A program made the position numbers and the translations under genes. A DNA stretch of 64,000 nt from the NCBI RefSeq assembly GCF_003008615.1, contig NZ_CP027657.1, positions 5,590,001 to 5,654,000 of the forward strand, written 5' to 3'. This DNA is from Pseudomonas mendocina (GTDB lineage Bacteria > Pseudomonadota > Gammaproteobacteria > Pseudomonadales > Pseudomonadaceae). Under the pieces are notes generated by a model that had not been told where the DNA came from, made no database searches, and worked only from the letters and a program-made list of their open reading frames with translations. Positions 54,612 through 61,822 of this stretch are shown in pieces. Each line of letters opens with the position of its first letter. The first letter of the stretch is position 1.

Positions 54612-56006
54612 GTGGCAAAACTGACGGCGAAGCAATTGGAGGCGCTCACCTCGACCGATGACGGCAAAACGTTGCGCGAAGACGGCGGCCTGGTCGCCAA
54701 GGTGCGTGCGGGTGTACGCGGGGTTACCGTCCTATTTCGCTACGAGTTCAAACTCGATGGAGCCAAGCGTGATCATCGCCTGGGCAGTTGGCCCAAGAAG
54801 TCGCTGGCGCAGATCCGCGCCGAGCGCGACGAAGTCAGGGCGACCGTCACCAAGGGCATCGATCCCACCACTGCCCGCAAAGCCGCCAAGATCGAAGCCC
54901 AAGCCGCCATCGCCGCCACCATTGCCGAGGCCGAGCGCCAGGCCGCGGAGAACAAGACGGTCGCCGACCTTTTCGAAGAGTGGATGCAAGACGGTGTATC
55001 CCGCCAAGACGGCAACGCCGAGCTCCGCCGCAGCTTCACCAAGGACGTGCTCCCCCTCATTGGCAAAAAGCCGCTGCGCAACCTCAGCGAGAAAGACCTG
55101 CTCTCCGTTCTGCGCTCGATCAAGATTCGCGGCCTGAACCGCACCGTCGTGATCCGCAACAACGACATCGGCCAGATGCTGCGCTGGGCCGAGAAGCGCA
55201 AACCCTGGCGCGGCCTCATGGCCGACGGCAACCCCGCCGACCTGGTAGACGTCAACAAACTCCTCGACCACGACTACCAGGAACAACGCGACCGCCTGCT
55301 CTCCCCCGACGAAATCCGCGAACTACGCGACATCTTCGCCCGCCTGGAGCACGACTACGACGCCCTCCCCGCCGGCCAGAAATACTCCGGCATCCGCCCG
55401 GTCAACCCACGCGTGCAATGCGCCGTCTGGATCTGCCTGAGCACCCTCTGCCGCATCGGAGAACTGCTCAAGTCCGAATGGCGCCACGTCGATCTGGAAA
55501 AAGGCACCTGGTTCATTCCTGCCGAAGCCACCAAGGGACACAAGGGCAAACGCCAGGATCACCACGTGTTCCTGTCGCCTTTCGCATTGAACCAGTTCAA
55601 GCGCCTGAAAGATGAAACCGGTCACACCCCGTTCTGCTTCCCCAGCAAGGACGAGAAAAGCCACGTCGACACCAAGACGGTCAGCAAGCTGATCGGCGAC
55701 CGGCAGTGCCGATTCAAGAACCGCAGCAAGCCCCTGACAGGCCGTCACCATGACGACTCACTGGTGCTGAGCAAAGGCACCAAGGGTGAATGGACACCGC
55801 ATGACTTGCGGCGCACTGGAGCGACGATGATGCAGGAACTGGGTGTCACGCTGGAGATCATTGATCGCTGCCAGAATCACCTCTTGGGCGGATCCAAGGT
55901 GCGCCGACACTACCTACACCACGATTATGCGAAGGAGAAAACCGAGGCTTGGCGGCTACTAGGCGAAAGCTTAGAGATAATTCTCTTGGCAAGACCAGTA
56001 AGTTAG
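54612..56006 (+). CDS. Tyrosine-recombinase integrase
   Basis: Site-specific recombinase of the island, 464 residues. Order: N-terminal arm-binding domain of the P4-integrase type (1-90, MAKLTAKQLEALTSTDDGKT then FRYEFKLDGAKRDHRLGSWP), core-binding domain (about 115-225), catalytic domain (about 228-445). Catalytic residues visible: R281 (TLCRIGELL), H397 and R400 (TPHDLRRTG), H423 (QNHLLGG) and the nucleophile Y434 (RRHYLHHDY; Y439 is nearby). It starts with GTG at 54612 after AGGGGTAGGA. It lies under 200 bases from the tRNA-Pro remnant and points away from it, as expected for an integrase using that att site. GC-rich, unlike the next gene. Confidence 0.92.
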   Translation: MAKLTAKQLEALTSTDDGKTLREDGGLVAKVRAGVRGVTVLFRYEFKLDGAKRDHRLGSWPKKSLAQIRAERDEVRATVTKGIDPTTARKAAKIEAQAAIAATIAEAERQAAENKTVADLFEEWMQDGVSRQDGNAELRRSFTKDVLPLIGKKPLRNLSEKDLLSVLRSIKIRGLNRTVVIRNNDIGQMLRWAEKRKPWRGLMADGNPADLVDVNKLLDHDYQEQRDRLLSPDEIRELRDIFARLEHDYDALPAGQKYSGIRPVNPRVQCAVWICLSTLCRIGELLKSEWRHVDLEKGTWFIPAEATKGHKGKRQDHHVFLSPFALNQFKRLKDETGHTPFCFPSKDEKSHVDTKTVSKLIGDRQCRFKNRSKPLTGRHHDDSLVLSKGTKGEWTPHDLRRTGATMMQELGVTLEIIDRCQNHLLGGSKVRRHYLHHDYAKEKTEAWRLLGESLEIILLARPVS

Positions 56007-56156
56007 TAGCTCGAAACTCACTCCAACATCATTCCACAGCCCACCTTGGGCAGGGATGCAACTCGCACAACTATTGCTTCCTTATCCGTAAGCTTGATTA
56101 TCCACCGATACGTTTCAAACGCACAGCCAACGCAACTATCACAACGAGCACCAAAC
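56007..56156. other. AT-rich gap before DUF4297-TPR gene
   Basis: This 150-base gap separates the integrase from the next gene, with an AT-richer composition starting here. It probably holds that gene's promoter; I see no gene or clear hairpin. Confidence 0.4.
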
Positions 56157-58073
56157 ATGAATAATGATAATTATTTCGGCAAAAATAAAACTGGCGGCGC
56201 CAATGCTTCCAATGGATTTGACTACCAAGATCATTGTGCAATGCTACTCCTTCTTCAACATTTCGCAGATCCAAATTTCCAAGCAATCGGCATAGAAACC
56301 GATGATGATTTTTGCTTACTTTTCAAAGAGCGAAAGATAGCCTGCCAAGTAAAAAATGAAACTCTGACAGTGCTATTAGCCAAGGATCAGATGGGAGATG
56401 ACAAGCTACTCATTGGCTCAACCGTAAACAAAGAACTATGGAATTTCTGGAAATATCTGAAACACCTCCGAAATCAGCAACTCTCGCCTGAAGCATCTAC
56501 TAGCAAAATTAAAGTATCAAAGGAATTTGATCACATACTGAAAAAGCACGGGTTTGACCAGGGCCGGATCAACTCCATTCCTCACTCGTGGTCAATTAAC
56601 ATCATTCAAGAAGATGGCCTGGAACAACGCGTCGCTGCTCAGTTGGTTGTGCAAGGAGCAGCCCACAAGCTTTGTATTGATACTGACAATTGCCTGAACG
56701 AGCTCTACCGCATGGTAGCCGCGGCCCGCAAAGACCGCAGCTATATCCTCGGCCACTCGGTTCTCGACTTACTAAAAAAACACGGTCGCTCGTTCGCGTC
56801 CGTCACAGGCCACTCCTGCCAACTCGATTTCTTGTGGCGAATGAACATCGACCAACACCAGCTTTTGCAATCAGTGGATGAAAAGCTAAGCATCGCTCAG
56901 CGAGCGTTGAAAGACGAGCGATATGATGCGGCCCTAGACATTTACCTGACTCTAGCCAATGCTTTCGAATCAGAGCAGTTGTTAGTCAATTGCGCTGCAT
57001 TGCTCCAGGTAATGGGCAAGCACAACGAAGCTTTGCTGTACTGCGAAAAAGCACTAAAAATCACCCCACGTTGCGGCGATGCGCTGGCTATTAAGGGCAC
57101 GCTGCAGGCAGACCTAGGCGACCTTGACCTTGCGCTCGAACTACTATGTGCTGCTAATACGCATAAGCCGGCTGACCCGTTTATTCTCTACAACGTCGGT
57201 GTCGCTCATATGCAGCTGAAGAACCTTGAAAAGGCAACTGAGTTCTTCGAAAAAGCTATCCAGATCAATCCCAACCTTAGTGATGCACACCTGAATCTTT
57301 CTGTCTGCCTTTACAATCTAGGAAGTTTCAGCCTAGCACTCGAGCATATTGAGCATGCTCTTATCTTGAACCCAGGCCAGCCACAAGCGCTTTCGCACAA
57401 AGGCGAATTAAAGCGCTTCTACGGTGACTACGACGCAGCACTCAAGTTGTTTGAACGCTGCCTAAAATTCACACCCGAAAACCCTATCGCCAAGCGCGGC
57501 CAGGCTTTCTGTTTGATTGATAAAGGCGACAGACTGGGCTATGCCATGCTGGTAATTGCCTACAAAGAAGAGCTTCGCGAGCTTAAGCCCGGAAAATCGT
57601 TGGGCTTGATCGATATAAACTGGGAGCGAACACTGGCGATTGGCATCAGAAATGTCGATGATGCAGTCTACCAAATCGAATGTGACGGACTTGAGTTCTA
57701 TGTACCTAAAGAAGGCAACAGCTACATTGGAATAGGTGTCACCGAAGAGCGGGATGCAAGCTTAGTACCGATCATTATTAAACACTATGACAACCCAGAT
57801 GCCTTCATCATTGCTACCAAAGCAATCTCAGAAAACATAATAGACAATAGTCCAATTTCCGTAACGGGTTTAATTCAGAGCCACAGAGACTATCGCGAGA
57901 TTAGAATCGAATTCCCACAGTACACCATTTATGGCAAAACAAACCCTGGCGCCCAGGAAGGGTTCAATAAGTTTCGTGAGGTATACGATGGAGTTGCCTG
58001 GTTGATTCTTGAATGCGGGCAATCCCTTGTAAAGTGGAAGGTTCCGCTCACAGGTCTGTCCCTTAAGTTATAG
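56157..58073 (+). CDS. DUF4297-type nuclease domain fused to TPR repeats, putative defence protein
   Basis: A 638-residue protein. Residues 1-110 match the DUF4297/Cap4-type PD-(D/E)XK pattern: GGANASNGFDYQ (13-24), a Glu/Asp block GIETDDDF (E47, D49-51) and ACQVKN (Q64-V-K66), which would be the catalytic core of a double-strand DNA nuclease. After a helical linker, five or six TPR units cover about 275-490 (for example LVNCAALLQVMGKHNEALLY and ILYNVGVAHMQLKNLEKATE). A beta-rich C-terminal domain of about 130 residues is unrecognised. Start ATG at 56157; the frame is open to 56046 without support. AT-richer than the integrase. In defence proteins of this type the nuclease is usually controlled by the C-terminal sensor region; a phage-sensing role here is inferred. 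Confidence 0.75.
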   Translation: MNNDNYFGKNKTGGANASNGFDYQDHCAMLLLLQHFADPNFQAIGIETDDDFCLLFKERKIACQVKNETLTVLLAKDQMGDDKLLIGSTVNKELWNFWKYLKHLRNQQLSPEASTSKIKVSKEFDHILKKHGFDQGRINSIPHSWSINIIQEDGLEQRVAAQLVVQGAAHKLCIDTDNCLNELYRMVAAARKDRSYILGHSVLDLLKKHGRSFASVTGHSCQLDFLWRMNIDQHQLLQSVDEKLSIAQRALKDERYDAALDIYLTLANAFESEQLLVNCAALLQVMGKHNEALLYCEKALKITPRCGDALAIKGTLQADLGDLDLALELLCAANTHKPADPFILYNVGVAHMQLKNLEKATEFFEKAIQINPNLSDAHLNLSVCLYNLGSFSLALEHIEHALILNPGQPQALSHKGELKRFYGDYDAALKLFERCLKFTPENPIAKRGQAFCLIDKGDRLGYAMLVIAYKEELRELKPGKSLGLIDINWERTLAIGIRNVDDAVYQIECDGLEFYVPKEGNSYIGIGVTEERDASLVPIIIKHYDNPDAFIIATKAISENIIDNSPISVTGLIQSHRDYREIRIEFPQYTIYGKTNPGAQEGFNKFREVYDGVAWLILECGQSLVKWKVPLTGLSLKL

Positions 58074-58326
58074 AGCACCTACATCACCCGCAGCAGCTCT
58101 TTTACTTTCTAGGAGGGCAAAGCAAGCTACTCTCTTCTCCTCTCTAGCGTGTGGTGAGTGGCAGTCGCAAAGGGAAGAGACAGGCAAGGTTCAACTCGTC
58201 TTCTATCAGCTGCCCTAACATCGAGATTGAATATTCGCTAGGTCTCTCTCACTCGCGGCTCGTCAGCCGCACTCATTCCATTCCGTACCTGGATGGTAAA
58301 GGCCACTGGCTGCTTTAGAGGGTCGC
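58074..58326. other. Gap between convergent DUF4297-TPR and helicase genes
   Basis: These 253 bases lie between two converging genes. A 6-bp perfect hairpin GCGGCT-CGTC-AGCCGC (58255-58270) is the only clear structure and lacks a T-run, so it is a weak terminator candidate. No gene seen. Confidence 0.4.
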
Positions 58327-60561
58327 TCAACTCTTTTTTACGCCTGCATCGACAGCGCCCAACAATCCGTTTACCAGCCCTTTTGCTCCCTCAAACTCCA
58401 GATGCATCGTGGCATACGACCGCATGAGTAACGCTGGAGGAAGCGTCCAATCCCATTTTTCTTGAACCATGTTCTGTACGTCGCACAAGACGGTAGGCTC
58501 ATCGATACCACCCCAACCAGCTATCTCTTGCAGCTTGCTCTCAAGCGAAACCCTATCCGCCTCTACCTCAATGACCAAGCCGATGTTTTCGCTGAGTAGT
58601 CCGGTATGAGTTAACAAGATGGCCAGAGCATCGTTCGTCCAATCGCCTTGCCAGGTGAAGAGGTAAGTCTTGCCCCCACTTTCGATCATGCTCGAGTGCG
58701 CCAACCCAAGATCCGAGAAGGCGCTACGAGCCTCGGTCAAGAGTGTCTGAGCGGCAGTATCAAGATAGAGATAGGTGTCCGTTTCAAGTAAGACCGCCCT
58801 CATCTCTTGCCTGACACGGTCATGTACACGAGCCCCAAGCCCGTCGAAAGACGGAGGCGCACCACCAGGGTCGGGCCTCACTACGATGACCTTGGCCTCG
58901 GTATCCACATTGGTGACCCGCCAGCGGCGCCCAGCGAAGATGACGCATTGATCGACGGTCAGCGGTCTGGATACCGGCAATGCTCCAAGCGGTTTGCCAT
59001 CGCATACCAGACGGAACTCCTCGTTGCTGACGAATGCACTGTAGAAGTCGTAATGATTGATCATGCGCTCACCCAGCACTCCGGGCAGTAGGAGGCCCGA
59101 TGCTTCCTGAGTGATCAAATCGCGCTCACCAAGGGTACGAAGCAAGCTAAGGAAACTGCCCTGCTCGACTCCGGCGAACGGGCCACTTCGAATCAGAGTG
59201 CTCCACAGCTCTGCTGCCGTTGCCCCGCCTCGCTGGGCGATCACCGAAAGGCACTGCTGTACTAACGTCGACAAATGCAGGCCCTGAACACGAGGCGGTT
59301 CAAACCATCCTTGCATTAGCAACCTGATCATAGCGATGCTCTGCACCAGGCCTTGGCGAAGCCGATCCGACAATGGAGAGCCATCATCCAACTGCCGCTC
59401 CTTACAGTAGCTTCGGAGAGTGGCTGCCTCACCTGGACGGCGACCGGATCGCCCCAAGCGCTGGCGGAGGCTGGCAACTGATGGTGGAGGCCCGATCTGC
59501 GCTACCGTCTTGATGCTGCCAATGTCCACCCCGAGTTCTAGTGTTGTGGTGCAAACTGCAGTGGCAGGTCGATCACCAGCTTTCAGAGCTTTCTCGGTTT
59601 CCTCGCGAATATCCTTCGCCAAACTCCCGTGATGTGGCCAGAACTCGTTCGGCACGCCATCCTGCTCGCAACGTCGCCGCAGATTATCGGCGAACCACTC
59701 CACCTGGGATCGGCTATTGGGAAAGATCAGGTTATTGCTACCCCTCAACACCTGAAAGAGATGTTCTGCAATGGCATGATCAGCAGAGAAGACCTCTTCA
59801 CCCTCAGATATCGCCGATAGGTTCTGTCGAGTCTCCTCATATCCCCTGATTTGAACCTTCAGTACCTGGCTAGCCCCCTTCGACTCAATCACCGATACAT
59901 GCTGGGGAGCGCTGGGACGCAGGAAAGCTGCAGCCAGCATCATGTCTCCGAGCGTCGCAGAAAGCCCTACTCTGGGTAGAGGTCGATCAATGACCAACTC
60001 CACACGATGCATGAGGGACTGCAGTTGCTTGCCCCGCTCGCTGCCGATGAAGGCATGCAGCTCATCCACTACCAGGTAGCGCAGATTTGCAAACAGCCCA
60101 GCGAGGCTTGTTCCCCTGTTCACGAATAGCGCCTCAAGCGACTCCGGCGTGATTAGCAGAATACCTTGCGGGGACTTTAGAAAACGGTGCTTGCGGCTTG
60201 CGGAGATATCTCCATGCCAGGCGATAACAGGCAGCTCTAACTCATCACAAAGCCTGCTCAGGCGATCCCATTGGTCGTTGATCAGCGCCTTCAGCGGACT
60301 GATATACAGCACGGCTCCAGGCAAGCCCTCCTGCAGAAGGTTGGTGAGAATGGGCAGGAAAGCAGCTTCGGTTTTCCCCGCCGCTGTCGCGGCCGCGATG
60401 ATGACATCCTGATCCGCCCCCAGGAGGGCTGGAATAGCGCGCTCCTGAGCGTCCCGCAGAGACGTCCAGCCCTCGGCCCAGATCCAGCGCTGAATTCTTG
60501 GCTCGAGTAGTGTGAACCCAGTCGACTCAGAGCTGGAAGGTGGCAAGCTCATCGTCAGCAT
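58327..60561 (-). CDS. Lhr-type SF2 helicase, last gene of TerB/BrxD-like operon
   Basis: A 744-residue DEAD/DEAH superfamily 2 helicase of the Lhr/BrxHI type. Motifs in order: I, AATAAGKTEAA (57-67); Ia, YISPLKALINDQW; II, VVDELHAF (D166-E-L-H169); III, GLSATLGD; IV, NLIFPNSRSQVEWF; V, CTTTLELGVDIGSI; VI, QRLGRSGRRPGE. The C-terminal 350 residues have the winged-helix and beta regions of Lhr-like proteins. The start (ATG at 60561, or the ATG at 60552) lies inside the end of the ATPase gene, a 35-base overlap, so expression is coupled. In type 2 BREX a similar helicase, BrxHI, accompanies BrxD. Translocation on DNA is expected; target unknown. Confidence 0.85.
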   Translation of the reverse strand: MLTMSLPPSSSESTGFTLLEPRIQRWIWAEGWTSLRDAQERAIPALLGADQDVIIAAATAAGKTEAAFLPILTNLLQEGLPGAVLYISPLKALINDQWDRLSRLCDELELPVIAWHGDISASRKHRFLKSPQGILLITPESLEALFVNRGTSLAGLFANLRYLVVDELHAFIGSERGKQLQSLMHRVELVIDRPLPRVGLSATLGDMMLAAAFLRPSAPQHVSVIESKGASQVLKVQIRGYEETRQNLSAISEGEEVFSADHAIAEHLFQVLRGSNNLIFPNSRSQVEWFADNLRRRCEQDGVPNEFWPHHGSLAKDIREETEKALKAGDRPATAVCTTTLELGVDIGSIKTVAQIGPPPSVASLRQRLGRSGRRPGEAATLRSYCKERQLDDGSPLSDRLRQGLVQSIAMIRLLMQGWFEPPRVQGLHLSTLVQQCLSVIAQRGGATAAELWSTLIRSGPFAGVEQGSFLSLLRTLGERDLITQEASGLLLPGVLGERMINHYDFYSAFVSNEEFRLVCDGKPLGALPVSRPLTVDQCVIFAGRRWRVTNVDTEAKVIVVRPDPGGAPPSFDGLGARVHDRVRQEMRAVLLETDTYLYLDTAAQTLLTEARSAFSDLGLAHSSMIESGGKTYLFTWQGDWTNDALAILLTHTGLLSENIGLVIEVEADRVSLESKLQEIAGWGGIDEPTVLCDVQNMVQEKWDWTLPPALLMRSYATMHLEFEGAKGLVNGLLGAVDAGVKKS

Positions 60562-61822
60562 CTACTTGAGTATCGGTCTCGCCACCTCTATCCGGCGCAA
60601 TTTCTACAGCTCCCAGCAGGCTTCGCCAGTCAGCTCCAGGGTTCTGCTCCAACACCGCCAAAAGGTTAATGAATGCGGTGATGGTAGTCCTCGGGGTACG
60701 GAAGTAGGCCTCTCCCAGCCGCTGATTGCAGTGCCCCATGAACAGCGGCAATGCCTCATCAGGCAGCAAGTACCGCTGGCTATCGCCCGCAGCATAGACA
60801 TGGCGTAGTTTCTGGAGCAGCACGTAGAAATCCTCAGGCGTCAGGCTGACGAGCCGGATAACAGGCCCGGAGAGATCCACCAGCCCGGACTTGGCGAAAC
60901 TATTTTCCGCTAGACGCGACTGCAGGGCCGGATAGCTGTAAAGGCCGCGGCGAGTATCCATCAGGAACTCGGGGGTACCCCCCAGCACGAAACCAAGCCC
61001 CTCTGCTGCCCCCTGCAGAGAGTCGTTGAGGATACGCAGGATCTGCTCGTAGTTAGCGTTGCGAGCCTGTGTATTGGAGAGCTTGTACAAATTGACCAGT
61101 TCATCCAGGCACACCATGAGACCATTGAAGCCCGCCAGCCGGACAAATCGAGCAAGCAGCTTGAGCTGATCGTAGACGGACGCATCGTCAACAATGGTTC
61201 GCACACCCAGAGCAGATCTCGCATCAGTTCTTGTAGTGAACTCGCCACGCAACCAACGAATCGCATCGGCTTTGAGCTGCTCCTTGCCTTCTTCAAAACC
61301 TTTACAGTAAGCAGCGATCACCTCGGCAAAATCGTAGCCATTGACCATCTCGGTCAATTGAGCGAGATGCTCACGAATCACTACCTCACTGCCTTTGCCG
61401 GATGCCTTGGCCTCGGTCTTAGCCTGAGAGATGAACTTCTCGACGATTCCCTGCAAGGCACCGCCATCTGGCTTAGTACGGGTAGCCATGTTCTTCGCTA
61501 GCTCGGCATACAGCGAACGTGCTTGCCCACCAGTAGCGTGTAGACGGCGATCCGGATTCAAGTCCGCATGCATGGTGACGAGCTTGCGTTCCATTGCAAT
61601 GGAACGCACCAGATTGAGGAAGAATGTCTTGCCCGCGCCATATTCCCCAATCACCACCCGGAATGCGGCGCCGCTCTCGGCCAAGCGCTCAACGTCACGA
61701 ATGAGCGCTTCAAGTTCACCGGCACGTCCGACCTGAATCAGGTGTTGGCCTGCCCGCGGAACAACGCCGGCTCTCAGGGATTGAATGACCGCATCGCGAT
61801 CCTTGGCTCTGATGCTGCTCAT
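60527..61822 (-). CDS. BrxD-like (DUF2791) P-loop ATPase
   Basis: A 431-residue ATPase of the BREX-associated BrxD/DUF2791 type. An N-terminal conserved segment (AVIQSLRAGVVPRAGQHLIQ, 11-30) precedes Walker A GEYGAGKTFF (59-68, in VVIGEYGAGKTFFLNLVRSI). The expected block TMHADLNPDRRLHATGGQAR follows, and the Walker B is in GLMVCLDELVNLYKL. The C-terminal part includes VLGGTPEFLMDTRRGLYSYP and LRLVSLTPEDFYVLLQKLRH-like text, as in the family. ATG at 61822 overlaps the stop of the TerB-domain gene (ATGA), and its 3' end overlaps the helicase. It therefore forms the middle of a tightly coupled three-gene unit. No pglX, pglZ or other BREX core gene is visible. Confidence 0.82.
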   Translation of the reverse strand: MSSIRAKDRDAVIQSLRAGVVPRAGQHLIQVGRAGELEALIRDVERLAESGAAFRVVIGEYGAGKTFFLNLVRSIAMERKLVTMHADLNPDRRLHATGGQARSLYAELAKNMATRTKPDGGALQGIVEKFISQAKTEAKASGKGSEVVIREHLAQLTEMVNGYDFAEVIAAYCKGFEEGKEQLKADAIRWLRGEFTTRTDARSALGVRTIVDDASVYDQLKLLARFVRLAGFNGLMVCLDELVNLYKLSNTQARNANYEQILRILNDSLQGAAEGLGFVLGGTPEFLMDTRRGLYSYPALQSRLAENSFAKSGLVDLSGPVIRLVSLTPEDFYVLLQKLRHVYAAGDSQRYLLPDEALPLFMGHCNQRLGEAYFRTPRTTITAFINLLAVLEQNPGADWRSLLGAVEIAPDRGGETDTQVDADDELATFQL

